IMG/VR virus record: IMGVR_UViG_3300025789_000028
Location: 28,060-92,059 of that record
Reading direction: 5' to 3' (one strand)
Length of the DNA stretch: 64,000 nucleotides
Source: a virus
The first letter of the stretch is position 1, and each line of letters opens with the position of its first letter. Positions 25,123 to 33,173 of the stretch are shown here, in pieces. The position numbers and the translations under genes are program-made. The notes beneath the pieces were generated by a model that worked only from the letters and a program-made list of their open reading frames with translations, was not told the origin of the DNA and ran no database searches.

Positions 25123-25621
25123 GTTTGTCAATCATTGTTTGTAGAATATCTTCTACAAGTTGGTTTACTGTGATATCACGTTTGTGAGCCTCTTTAAACA
25201 AATCCAACAATAAATCATCTTCAAGGTCTAATTCAATTTGAACACGGTTGTCAAATGTTTTGCCGTTCATAATAGCCCTAGCCTTTTCAAAAAAATCTTG
25301 TTTAACTTCAAGGTCTACAAACTCAACATCATCATAGGCAACACGATATTTGTGATTGCGTTCTACAGCTTCCTTTAAATATGCGTCAAAGTATTCAACA
25401 TTGAACCAACGATAGGGTCTAGATTTAGAATCACCTAACTCTCTTACCCACACTTCTGCCTCATATACTGTTTGATCCAATGTGTCAAAAACAATACTAC
25501 CGCTACCGTATTCAGTTTCAAATTCTAAAAAACGTGCGTGATCACCATAGCAGTGCCATAGATAATCTGCGCCACCGGTAATCTTGTATTCAAATGCTTC
25601 AATAACTTCTTGTAGGGTCAT
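25115..25621 (-). CDS. Hypothetical protein with C-terminal ribbon-helix-helix-like domain (168 aa)
   Basis: ATG 25621 is preceded by GGAGC at proper spacing, so it is preferred to the TTG at 25633. The last 45 residues (NRVQIELDLEDDLLLDLFKE, then DITVNQLVEDILQTMI) fit a ribbon-helix-helix DNA-binding fold. The acidic N-terminal region is unassigned. It could be a transcriptional repressor of early genes, which is inferred. Confidence 0.65.
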   Translation of the reverse strand: MTLQEVIEAFEYKITGGADYLWHCYGDHARFLEFETEYGSGSIVFDTLDQTVYEAEVWVRELGDSKSRPYRWFNVEYFDAYLKEAVERNHKYRVAYDDVEFVDLEVKQDFFEKARAIMNGKTFDNRVQIELDLEDDLLLDLFKEAHKRDITVNQLVEDILQTMIDKHE

Positions 25622-25644
25622 GCTATGCTCCAATTAATATGTAC

Positions 25645-25673
25645 AGTATACTATGGGTTTGATTTTAGCACAA
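25645..25673 (-). promoter_or_regulatory. Possible promoter (TTGTGC-17-TATACT)
   Basis: -35 at 25673-25668, -10 at 25650-25645, spacer 17. It is weaker than its neighbours, and the predicted start is near 25638 for the gene at 25621. Confidence 0.5.
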
Positions 25674-25682
25674 TAGAAACGG

Positions 25683-26285
25683 TCACATTGTAGGACCGTT
25701 TCCATTCTTAAAGCCCACAGTTCCACCTTCTGCCTCGATGCGCTTGATCACATCCTCAAATAAGATGGGCGTAAAGTCGGTTTGTTCCACGCATACGCAA
25801 TGATAACGTGTGTCAATTTCATCACTATATAAGATAGAACCAGTTTTAGCATCTACACCACGTGCCTTCTTTACACGACCACTGTGTAAGTGACCATGGA
25901 TGTTGACACCAAAACGCCCTAAACTTGCCTCATGTAATGGGATATGACTTAAAATCATACCGTTCATGACATGATAGGCACGTAATTCACGGAAGTGTTC
26001 ACGATATTCCTCATCACGGAAGATATCATGGTTACCGCGGATTAAGACCTTGTCACCGTTTAATCTGTGCAAGATGCTTAATGACTTGCGGTTGATAACA
26101 ACATCGCCTAAGTGATAAACTTTATCGTTAGGCCTAACTCGGTCGTTCCAACGCTTGACCATTTCTTCATCCATTTCATCTGGATCAGTCCATGGCCTAA
26201 TCTTAGTGACTCCGTCACTTTCTGTGAATTTACACACTCCGGCATGACCGAAATGTGTGTCACTTGTTAAAAATACACTTGGCAT
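25683..26285 (-). CDS. Calcineurin-like metallophosphoesterase (200 aa)
   Basis: All five metal motifs are intact: D9-T-H11 (FLTSDTHFGHAG), GD (VYHLGDVV), GNHD (VLIRGNHDIF), His in MILSHIPLH, and GHLH (NIHGHLHSG). The WNDRVRPNDKVYHLGDV stretch is common in phage phosphoesterases. Phosphodiester or phosphomonoester hydrolysis is expected; substrate is unknown. Compare the degenerate homologue at 28285-29109, which has lost these residues. Confidence 0.9.
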   Translation of the reverse strand: MPSVFLTSDTHFGHAGVCKFTESDGVTKIRPWTDPDEMDEEMVKRWNDRVRPNDKVYHLGDVVINRKSLSILHRLNGDKVLIRGNHDIFRDEEYREHFRELRAYHVMNGMILSHIPLHEASLGRFGVNIHGHLHSGRVKKARGVDAKTGSILYSDEIDTRYHCVCVEQTDFTPILFEDVIKRIEAEGGTVGFKNGNGPTM

Positions 26286-26288
26286 ATT

Positions 26289-26630
26289 TTATCCTTTCTT
26301 GCAAAATGTGTTAAGTGCAGGCTTCAATGTGTTGATTAAATACGTTTCACGCTGATGAGCCTCAGCCTTACCACGTACAACTTCAACGATACTATAGGTA
26401 AACGATTCAACGCCATGCTCTCTAATAGAACGGCTCAAGCCCCAATCCTTATCCTCAGCATACGCACGTTGAATGTGCTTTTGAACTCTACGGTGTGCTG
26501 TACGACGGGCATTACCTCCGTAACTCAATACAGTTAATCCAATGTACTCTTGACCGGTCACGATATTACGCAACAAGTAAATTACTTGATTACGATCTGA
26601 CCTACGTTTACGTGTACTTTTCGAATTCAT
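26289..26630 (-). CDS. GIY-YIG-type endonuclease
   Basis: The N-terminal region (VIYLLRNIVTGQEYIGLTV, about residues 16-34) is a GIY-YIG-like core with YLL and YIG elements. An Arg-rich helix (ARRTAHRRVQKHIQRA) and an AHQRETYLINTLKPALN segment with a catalytic-type Glu follow. At 113 residues it is a bare nuclease domain without a DNA-binding tail. The TATAAT box ends six bases before ATG, implying a leaderless mRNA. Confidence 0.75.
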   Translation of the reverse strand: MNSKSTRKRRSDRNQVIYLLRNIVTGQEYIGLTVLSYGGNARRTAHRRVQKHIQRAYAEDKDWGLSRSIREHGVESFTYSIVEVVRGKAEAHQRETYLINTLKPALNTFCKKG

Positions 26631-26636
26631 ACATGT

Positions 26637-26665
26637 ATTATATGCCCAAAACCATTTAAAGTCAA
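26637..26665 (-). promoter_or_regulatory. Sigma70-type promoter with start at the ATG (TTGACT-17-TATAAT)
   Basis: -35 at 26665-26660 and -10 at 26642-26637. Seven bases downstream of the -10 box is the A of ATG 26630, so the transcript should be leaderless. Confidence 0.75.
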
Positions 26666-26701
26666 CCTACTTTTGTTGTTTTTTTGCAACAATTTTCTCG
26701 C

Positions 26702-26709
26702 TATAAATA
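26702..26709 (+). promoter_or_regulatory. Late promoter box TATAAATA, five bases before an ATG
   Basis: The perfect late box ends at 26709 and ATG begins at 26715. With the box at -13 to -6, +1 is exactly the A of ATG. No Shine-Dalgarno is present. Confidence 0.65.
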
Positions 26710-26714
26710 TCAGT

Positions 26715-27350
26715 ATGGCATCATTAACCGATTTTATCACGCATTGGGGAGAAATAGTTGAACTAGATTTTCCTAAAATGGATTTGAATAAAGTAAAAGA
26801 CATACTAGACAAGCATCCAGGTTGGAAATATTATCAGCCACATAAACCGGGATATAATCGTTATGGATTAAGTGTTACCAGTTTAGATGGCAATTTCTCA
26901 GGGGAACCTGATTTATTTAGTTTACGTGAATATCAAAAGATGACAGGTAAATCATATAATGAAATTGATTTTAAAAACAGAACTAACTTAGTACAGTTTA
27001 TTCCTGAATTAAATGATTTTCTAGATTTTTGGGAACCCAATTTAGGTCGTACACATTTCTTAAGATTAGATAAAGGTGGATTCTTTCCACCGCATCGTGA
27101 TAATGGTGCAATAGTTAATGTACCTACATTTAGAATATTAGTACCTATATATAATTTTGGTATTAATGATATGAAATGGATTCAGGAAGAGAAAGTAATT
27201 CGGTTTGATTTAGGTGCTACTTACTTTGTTAATACTAGTAGACTACATAGTCTATTCAGTTTTGTTGACAATTGTTTAATGCTCGTATTAAATGTAAATG
27301 TCAATGATTATATTTTAGATAAAATGGTTAAGAAAATTGTCGCACTTTAA
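26715..27350 (+). CDS. Fe(II)/2-oxoglutarate or aspartyl-hydroxylase-like oxygenase
   Basis: ATG 26715 is chosen because the late box lies just upstream; a TTG at 26673 is rejected. The 211-residue protein has an HxD metal motif (FFPPHRDNG, about residues 127-135), preceded by RLDKGG, and a distal His (NTSRLHSLFSF). This pattern fits cupin-fold 2OG oxygenases. It overlaps the following PP-loop gene by 14 bases, so they may act together. Substrate is unknown. Confidence 0.65.
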   Translation: MASLTDFITHWGEIVELDFPKMDLNKVKDILDKHPGWKYYQPHKPGYNRYGLSVTSLDGNFSGEPDLFSLREYQKMTGKSYNEIDFKNRTNLVQFIPELNDFLDFWEPNLGRTHFLRLDKGGFFPPHRDNGAIVNVPTFRILVPIYNFGINDMKWIQEEKVIRFDLGATYFVNTSRLHSLFSFVDNCLMLVLNVNVNDYILDKMVKKIVAL

Positions 27351-28317
27351 AGCATTTTATAATGACTGGTTAGATTGTTCAGGCTTAATCAATGGCACCG
27401 ACGTAGATCATATAGTCAATCTTGATCCTGAGTTTTTTACTAACTTAAAATTTGATAATGAATCATTAAGACAATATCGCATAGATGCGGCTATTAAATG
27501 TAGTGAAACACTAGGAGATAATCCTGCATTATGTTTAAGTGGGGGCATAGATAGTCAAGCAATGGTACAAGCATGGCATGAGGCTAACTTAAAATTTACA
27601 ACTGTTATAATGGTGTTCAAAGATGGATTAAACAAACAAGATAGTGACCATGCTAAAATGTTTTGCGAAAAAAATAACTATCCTTATATAGAATTACCAT
27701 TTGATATAGTAAACTTTTTATCCAGAGACAATTATTCAACCAGTGAAAAATACAAATCGATAAGTCCGCATTTCAATACACACTATCGCATGGCAGAATT
27801 ATTACGTAATATGGGATATACCGGTGTCTGTTGCGGTGGATGTACTCCTTATAATGACAAAGGCGGATATGGTTATAATTTTGAAAAGGCTTCGTTTGAT
27901 TTTATAAGAATACAAGATATTTTAGGTATAGCCTTTCAGGGTAGTTTTTTAAGTTTTTACCCTGAACTATCTTGGTCAATAGCTTTTCTAACAGACCCCA
28001 TTGATGCGAATACTGAATTGAATGATACATGGGAAGATTACTTATTTTCCAATCATGAACGATATTTAAAAAAAGTAAAATCATATCAACGTGCAGGTTT
28101 TGAAATTATCCCTCAGGAAACTAAGTATACTGGTTTTGAATTAGTTAAAAAATATTTTGAGAATTTAACGGGCGATGGATGGACATTCGAACGCAAATTT
28201 AGAGTCCCCATCGCAGCTAAATTTGATAAAAATCCTCACGTATATAAATTTAATCTTAGTGAAAAACAATTAAAAGCAATTCAACTAAGTTATCTCAATG
28301 CATTCGGCACGAACTGA
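27337..28317 (+). CDS. PP-loop ATPase related to asparagine synthetase C-domain
   Basis: The 326-residue protein has a PP-loop (ALCLSGGIDSQAM, about residues 62-74), followed by KFTTVIMVFKDGLNKQDSDHA, where asparagine synthetases bind substrate. Such enzymes adenylate a carboxylate or carbonyl and exchange it for an amine. There is no N-terminal glutaminase domain. The gene starts with TTG 27337 inside the preceding oxygenase gene. Its 3' end overlaps the convergent gene by 33 bases. A peptide or sugar amidation role is possible. Confidence 0.75.
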   Translation: MSHFKAFYNDWLDCSGLINGTDVDHIVNLDPEFFTNLKFDNESLRQYRIDAAIKCSETLGDNPALCLSGGIDSQAMVQAWHEANLKFTTVIMVFKDGLNKQDSDHAKMFCEKNNYPYIELPFDIVNFLSRDNYSTSEKYKSISPHFNTHYRMAELLRNMGYTGVCCGGCTPYNDKGGYGYNFEKASFDFIRIQDILGIAFQGSFLSFYPELSWSIAFLTDPIDANTELNDTWEDYLFSNHERYLKKVKSYQRAGFEIIPQETKYTGFELVKKYFENLTGDGWTFERKFRVPIAAKFDKNPHVYKFNLSEKQLKAIQLSYLNAFGTN

Positions 28318-29109
28318 TTCTCCCCTTCCAGGATTAGAATACAACCTACCACCTAAATAGTTTATATTTTTAACACGTGTGTTTGATGTTATCCAAGTAC
28401 CATTATTTAAGTGAAATAAGTAGGGTGATACAGTGCAATTAACAAATCTAGTATCATTAAAGGGATTTAAATGCGTAACTAGTATAGGACAGTGTTTTAA
28501 ACTTAATTCCCAATTTTTAACCATGGCTGCTTCGTCTGAATGTTTCTTATTTATCCAATCTTGTGTAGCCCAAACAGGTACCAAACCGTGAGACACATCG
28601 GATGTGTCATTGGGTTTTTCTTTGAATTCGTTAATGTTTTCTTTATGCACTTGTAAAGTAGACATTGGATAGTTTTGAAACCAATATGTGTCTTCCCAAT
28701 CACCGGTGTATCTATGTATTTTAGGAAATCCATAAGTAGTAAACACACTAACTGTATAACCATTACGCAATTGAATCGGCATTCCGTTTGGATCGGTAGA
28801 GTGCTTCCAATGTAGATTTTTAGGCCAATTAACATCATTTTTCATTCGTAGTAAAATGTTGTCTTCTAGTTCGTTTTCATATTTGCTTATTTCAAAATAG
28901 TACATTTCTTCACCCAAATTATACACAAATTGTACGTCAGGATGACTTTCTGCTAATGCATAAGCATACATAAAACCTCGTTTTAACCATGCTGTAGAAA
29001 TGTTACCATTCAGAACTACAATATCGGCTTCAGTCGGTATTGTGTAAGGTTCATAGGGCTCATTGGGATGATAATTTGTATCACTTATAACATGTAATTT
29101 GAAGGGCAT
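28285..29109 (-). CDS. Degenerate calcineurin-like phosphoesterase, probable pseudoenzyme
   Basis: ATG 29109 is preferred over TTG 29136 because TATAAATA lies four bases upstream. The 274-residue protein keeps the fold landmarks but not the metal ligands. LHVISDTNYH replaces the usual DLH; ADIVVLNGNIS replaces GD; VYNLGEEMYY replaces GNHE; ILVTHLNPF keeps one His; TWITSNTR replaces the GHTH-type motif. All four ligand blocks around that His have changed, so hydrolysis is unlikely. A binding, decoy or inhibitory role is inferred. Confidence 0.7.
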   Translation of the reverse strand: MPFKLHVISDTNYHPNEPYEPYTIPTEADIVVLNGNISTAWLKRGFMYAYALAESHPDVQFVYNLGEEMYYFEISKYENELEDNILLRMKNDVNWPKNLHWKHSTDPNGMPIQLRNGYTVSVFTTYGFPKIHRYTGDWEDTYWFQNYPMSTLQVHKENINEFKEKPNDTSDVSHGLVPVWATQDWINKKHSDEAAMVKNWELSLKHCPILVTHLNPFNDTRFVNCTVSPYLFHLNNGTWITSNTRVKNINYLGGRLYSNPGRGESVRAECIEIT

Positions 29110-29113
29110 TTGA

Positions 29114-29121
29114 TATTTATA
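29114..29121 (-). promoter_or_regulatory. Late promoter box TATAAATA, four bases before an ATG
   Basis: On the minus strand the box reads TATAAATATCAAATG through the ATG at 29109. It would give a leaderless mRNA for the degenerate phosphoesterase. Confidence 0.6.
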
Positions 29122-29158
29122 TACCGGATGATTCAATTTTTTAATTATTTCTGAAAAA

Positions 29159-29166
29159 GATAAATA
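29159..29166 (+). promoter_or_regulatory. Candidate late promoter box (GATAAATA)
   Basis: GATAAATA lies 25 bases upstream of ATG 29192 of the subtilase, with an ACGGAG ribosome site between. It is divergent with the late box at 29114-29121. Confidence 0.55.
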
Positions 29167-29191
29167 CTACATACAACGGAGCATTCATACC

Positions 29192-30955
29192 ATGGATATT
29201 AGAGTTAAATTTAACACACTTGACAGTCAGGCAGCATTTGCAAAAAAATGGGCGGTAGACGTTACACCGGATATGGTCGATCATTTGGACATTTCTTGGC
29301 ACCTATTGCAACATGCACTTAGTGCTGAAAGTAATGTTACAGATTTTGTCCAATTAGACACTACCACCGAGCATGAATTTTTAGTATCTAGTGCTGATGG
29401 AAACTTTGGTGATTTAGCAATAAGTTCTACACCGATGAAAAATATGGCTGGATGGTATCATGTTGTTAGTACCCAAGGTCTTGCATTAGGTAAAATTGTA
29501 AAGTCAATTGACATTACTAGTATCCCAATGACATTCTTAGATAATGTCAGTACTATTAATAGTATTAATGTAACACCTGCTACTGTTGATCCTACTAGCA
29601 GTGCTGGTCAGTGGGCAAGAATTCGTGTTGCTAGTCAATATCGTCCATTGCTAACTTCGTTTGCTACACATGACGTTAATTACTTGAGCAAGCCTGAACT
29701 ATACATTTTAGACTCTGGTATTAATTTTGAGCACCAAGAACTTAATTATGACGGCCTTGACAAAGTAAATTTCTACACATTACCCCAATTCAGTGGTAAT
29801 TTTGCCGACGACATTGGTCACGGCACTGGTGTTGCAAGTATGGCGGTAGGTAAGAATTTAGGTATATGTTCTTATGTTAAGTTAATGAATGTTAAAATTG
29901 GTGGCATGGTTAACGGAGAACAATATAATGCAAACTTGTTAGATGTTGGTCAAGCAATCGATGCTATCATGAATGCCATTGTAGCAGATCCTACAGTTAC
30001 TAGAGTTATTAACATGTCTTGGGGTATTCCTCGTAGTGCATGGCTAGATGCTAAAGTGCAATCATTAATAGATGCCGGTGCATTTGTTGTATGTGCGGCT
30101 GGTAACGGACATATTGACGTTGATCAAATTTCACCTGCCGGAATGAACACAGTAATGACAGTTGGTGCAATCGATCAATACGACATTCCAGCCGGTTTCA
30201 ATAATATTGCACCAAGTGATTCAGGTTTAACAACCAGTATTGGTTTGGGATTAGATATTTTTGCTCCTGGTGATAACGTAATGGTTGCAGACGGCATTTC
30301 AGGTACTACAAGTTATCATGTAACATCTGGTACATCTTTCTCAGCTCCTTTAGTGTCAGGTGTTGCGTGTGTAATTGCATCAATGAATTCAAATCCATTG
30401 TTTTATTCTGACTTAGTTAAATTAATTGTTAACACTGCCACTGAACATGCATTACTATTTGAAGATTCATCGTTCTCAGAAAATCAAAATAGACTAGTTT
30501 ATTTGGCTACCGCAGATATGGCAGCATCATACAAAGAAACTAATGCTGTTAGTTATTTGGGTGTCCACGATAAAGAAGATGTTATTGTTGCTGACATTAA
30601 CTCAAACTTAGACACATCACAAATTGAAAAATTAGCTCCTACTGATCCTGTAGTTTTTTCTGTAGAAATGGCTGATGATTCTAAAGACTATGCACAATTT
30701 TTAGTTTGCGATCCTGTTACAGGTGTTATTACTATTACAAAACCTAATCTTCAATTGCCAGAAGAAACCCGTTTAAAAATGGTAAACTTTATCGGAGTTG
30801 CAAAGAATTCATCTATTACTATGAAAACAAATATCTTGTTCTTCTTTGTTAATAATCCATTATACAAAGACACATTAGAATCTGATATTACATTGGCACT
30901 TACTGACGTTAACAGTATCAGTTTCTTCGCTACTTGGAAACAAAGTATCAAGTAA
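29192..30955 (+). CDS. Subtilisin-like (S8) serine peptidase
   Basis: The 587-residue protein has the subtilase triad Asp174 (YILDSGIN), His210 (GHGTGVASMA) and Ser382 (TSGTSFSAPLVSG), plus the oxyanion Asn304 (CAAGNG). About 150 residues precede the domain and about 180 follow it; the tail ends in a compact beta-rich domain. There is no signal peptide, so a virion-carried or intracellular peptidase is more likely than a secreted one. It could process virion proteins. Confidence 0.9.
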   Translation: MDIRVKFNTLDSQAAFAKKWAVDVTPDMVDHLDISWHLLQHALSAESNVTDFVQLDTTTEHEFLVSSADGNFGDLAISSTPMKNMAGWYHVVSTQGLALGKIVKSIDITSIPMTFLDNVSTINSINVTPATVDPTSSAGQWARIRVASQYRPLLTSFATHDVNYLSKPELYILDSGINFEHQELNYDGLDKVNFYTLPQFSGNFADDIGHGTGVASMAVGKNLGICSYVKLMNVKIGGMVNGEQYNANLLDVGQAIDAIMNAIVADPTVTRVINMSWGIPRSAWLDAKVQSLIDAGAFVVCAAGNGHIDVDQISPAGMNTVMTVGAIDQYDIPAGFNNIAPSDSGLTTSIGLGLDIFAPGDNVMVADGISGTTSYHVTSGTSFSAPLVSGVACVIASMNSNPLFYSDLVKLIVNTATEHALLFEDSSFSENQNRLVYLATADMAASYKETNAVSYLGVHDKEDVIVADINSNLDTSQIEKLAPTDPVVFSVEMADDSKDYAQFLVCDPVTGVITITKPNLQLPEETRLKMVNFIGVAKNSSITMKTNILFFFVNNPLYKDTLESDITLALTDVNSISFFATWKQSIK

Positions 30956-30961
30956 TATTTG

Positions 30962-31723
30962 ATGTCATATCAATCATTAGATTTCAATGTTCCATCAAAA
31001 CATTGGGGTAAGCAAACGTTAAATGGTTGGATTTACAATGATGTGTTTGAAGACAGATTTTTTGAACAATTAAAATCTACATCCGAACACATCATACACA
31101 AAAGAAATCATTCGACCTACGCCACACATAGAACTAATTTTAATTTTGGTGGAAAAAATCATAAAATTGTTTCTCATAAACAAAACGATAGAGAACAAGA
31201 AGTAATATTTGATTTGACGTTTGAAAAAGATTGGTGGTATCAAACATCTGATACTATAAAATCTTGGGCAGATACTCAAATAATGACTACACAAAGCCCG
31301 ATATTATACAAGGCTATCAAAACAATAGAAAAATATCCACCGTTCTGTGATGAGCCTAATAGTTGGATATGCTATCGTTGGCATATGAATTTTTTGGCGT
31401 ATAATAAATTTCTAGCATTACATCTTGATGCAAACCACCAATATTACAATGTATCAGTGTTTGATGCTAGAATGAGAAGCGTTACCTTTTATTTTGATGA
31501 TCATATTGAAGGCAACGGTGGAGAGTTTTGGACTGATACAGGATTTGTATATAAACCAAAAAGAAACTCAGCAATCAACATCAACGGTGGACAAGTAGTA
31601 CACGGAGTTACTACTAATATGAATCCAGAACCAAGACTGGCATTTACACTACGCTTTGCACACAAAGACGATTTGTATTTACCCGGTAGCCCTGATAAGT
31701 CAATATATAAATTAGAGTTTTAA
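30962..31723 (+). CDS. Prolyl-4-hydroxylase-like 2-oxoglutarate/Fe(II) oxygenase
   Basis: The 253-residue protein shows an HxD motif (FLALHLDANHQYYNVSVF, about residues 157-174), then RSVTFYFDD and EGNGGEFWTD, and a distal His with the 2-oxoglutarate Arg (GGQVVHGVTTNMNPEPRLAFTL). These fit the P4H-like family. It starts seven bases after the subtilase and ends one base before the GNAT gene, so the three form an operon. Confidence 0.8.
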   Translation: MSYQSLDFNVPSKHWGKQTLNGWIYNDVFEDRFFEQLKSTSEHIIHKRNHSTYATHRTNFNFGGKNHKIVSHKQNDREQEVIFDLTFEKDWWYQTSDTIKSWADTQIMTTQSPILYKAIKTIEKYPPFCDEPNSWICYRWHMNFLAYNKFLALHLDANHQYYNVSVFDARMRSVTFYFDDHIEGNGGEFWTDTGFVYKPKRNSAININGGQVVHGVTTNMNPEPRLAFTLRFAHKDDLYLPGSPDKSIYKLEF

Positions 31724-32170
31724 ATGAATCATAGAATTACAACTATAGAATTTGATGAGATTTTTCCGATATGGAAACGGCTATGGCCCGATAGAACAAG
31801 TCCTATCGAGCCAAATAGTGCAATGTGTTATCTAAACGGATATGATATGTATAACATGAACACTAATCCTACATTTTTTGTATACATAGTTAATGATGAA
31901 ATTGTAGGTGTTAACAGTGGTCACATGTGTAAAGACAATCAATATCGTTCACGTGGATTATATGTTGATCCTAAGTTCAGAGGATTAAACATAGCAAAAA
32001 AACTATTGATTAAAACCATAGAACAAGGTAAAAAAGAGAATGCAGTAATGTGTTGGAGTTACCCTAGAAAAGACAGTTGGATGACATACAACAGTGTAGG
32101 GTTTTATTTAGATAGCGATTTCCACCAAAGTGAGACTGGTAAAAATGCTTATTGTAGTATGAAGATATAG
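31724..32170 (+). CDS. GNAT-family acetyltransferase
   Basis: The 148-residue protein has the GNAT acetyl-CoA site: a GLYVDPKFRGLNIAKKLL pattern (about residues 85-102) corresponding to the V-x-P-x-xRGxGIGxxL motif. YNSVGFYLDSDF follows near the C-terminus. Acetyl transfer to an amine is expected; the target is unknown. The ATG abuts the preceding oxygenase stop. Confidence 0.8.
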   Translation: MNHRITTIEFDEIFPIWKRLWPDRTSPIEPNSAMCYLNGYDMYNMNTNPTFFVYIVNDEIVGVNSGHMCKDNQYRSRGLYVDPKFRGLNIAKKLLIKTIEQGKKENAVMCWSYPRKDSWMTYNSVGFYLDSDFHQSETGKNAYCSMKI

Positions 32171-32179
32171 TGATATAGT

Positions 32180-32253
32180 TGGAGCGGGATACCAGAATCG
32201 AACTGGTCACTAAACCTTGGCAAGGTTTCGTTTTACCGATAAACTAATCCCGC
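32180..32253 (-). tRNA. tRNA-Gly (GCC)
   Basis: A full cloverleaf with GCGGGAT acceptor, anticodon loop CTTGCCA (GCC) and encoded CCA. It is the last tRNA of the leftward array. Confidence 0.9.
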
Positions 32254-32262
32254 ATTATTTTC

Positions 32263-32652
32263 TCAATATAGAGGTAAGCCTTGCGCTTTTCTTCCTCTAC
32301 CTTTATTTGCACCGCCTAAAAATTCAGTTTGACTATGACAATTAGGACATATCAATCTTAAATTATCAGGACTATCATTTCCCGGATCACCGTTTACATG
32401 ATCTACATGAAGTACTAGCTTTTTGTTTTGCCATTCACTTACACCGCATACTTCACATTTATAACCTCTGTCTTCTGCTAAATATCTCCTAGCAGTTGAC
32501 CTTTCAATTCTTTTCAAATTACCGTTATACCATTCTTTTTTATGTAAAAAAGATTTATGCAATCCGTTACATACATTAGAACAATATTTTCCTGTTTTAT
32601 GATGAGGATTAAATTCAAAATCCTTATTACAATTTACACAATTTGCTTTCAT
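32263..32652 (-). CDS. HNH endonuclease with zinc-finger N-terminus
   Basis: The 129-residue protein has a Cys-rich N-terminal finger (CVNCNKDFEF, YCSNVC) and an HNH core: CEVCGVSEW, HVDHVNGD, NLRLICPNCHSQT. These are free-standing homing endonucleases common in phage genomes and often placed beside tRNA genes. A TATAAATA box (32673-32680) and AAGGAG ribosome site precede ATG 32652. It is paralogous to 44157-44501. Confidence 0.88.
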   Translation of the reverse strand: MKANCVNCNKDFEFNPHHKTGKYCSNVCNGLHKSFLHKKEWYNGNLKRIERSTARRYLAEDRGYKCEVCGVSEWQNKKLVLHVDHVNGDPGNDSPDNLRLICPNCHSQTEFLGGANKGRGRKAQGLPLY

Positions 32653-32672
32653 AGTAGAGTTCTCCTTTAGAG

Positions 32673-32680
32673 TATTTATA
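32673..32680 (-). promoter_or_regulatory. Late promoter box TATAAATA
   Basis: The box is 20 bases upstream of the HNH gene ATG 32652, with AAGGAG in between. Confidence 0.6.
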
Positions 32681-32708
32681 CTCTACCGCTAAAAACGCAT
32701 AATTTTAT

Positions 32709-32891
32709 TTAGCTTCCTGTTAAGCTATATAAAATAATTGTGTTAAACGTTTCACCCTCAAGATTCAAATTAAGTGTGATTTGATCATTGTTAATTCCAT
32801 ACATATCAGGTTCAATAGCATATGACAATGTAAGATTGTCTTTTAAATACTGCTTAATTTGTGCTTGTAGTGTCGGGTCTAATGGATCCAT
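32709..32891 (-). CDS. Small hypothetical protein (60 aa)
   Basis: ATG 32891 follows an AGGAAAT ribosome site. The 60-residue product starts MDPLDPTLQAQIKQYLKDNL and has a beta-rich second half (DQITLNLNLEGETFNTIILY). It is probably a small conserved phage protein; function unknown. Confidence 0.6.
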   Translation of the reverse strand: MDPLDPTLQAQIKQYLKDNLTLSYAIEPDMYGINNDQITLNLNLEGETFNTIILYSLTGS

Positions 32892-32908
32892 GATATTTCC
32901 TATGTAAT

Positions 32909-32982
32909 TGGATGCGGGTGACAGATTCGAACTGCCGATGCACCTGGCTTATGAGACCGGTGTGGTGACCACCCTACCCGCG
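32909..32982 (-). tRNA. tRNA-Met (CAT), initiator-like
   Basis: Anticodon loop CTCATAA. The first acceptor position is C facing A (CGCGGGT against ACCCGCA), the unpaired 1-72 feature typical of bacterial initiator tRNA. CCA is encoded. Confidence 0.8.
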
Positions 32983-32990
32983 TAATTTAT

Positions 32991-33173
32991 TTATTCATCT
33001 TTGACAGTATCTTTAACTGCCCGAACGTTTTCTTTTTCTTCTACGACCTCTTCCGGTAACGGTGGAGGTACGTATCTTGGTTTAGGTTCTTTCTTTCCAA
33101 AGATAGCATCCATTCTATCATCGAATTCAGACAGAGGAATGCTCATTGGTCTTGGCCTATCACCCTTACTCAT
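32991..33173 (-). CDS. Small charged Pro-rich protein (60 aa)
   Basis: ATG 33173 overlaps the stop of the isomerase gene (TAATG). The product has a basic start (MSKGDRPRPMSIPLSEFDDR), a Pro-rich middle (YVPPPLPEE) and an acidic-basic tail. It is probably disordered. Function unknown. Confidence 0.55.
   Translation of the reverse strand: MSKGDRPRPMSIPLSEFDDRMDAIFGKKEPKPRYVPPPLPEEVVEEKENVRAVKDTVKDE

Noticed and set aside
27902-28084. Minus-strand frame inside the PP-loop gene
   Set aside because: It is short, has no ribosome site and lies fully within a well-supported gene on the other strand.
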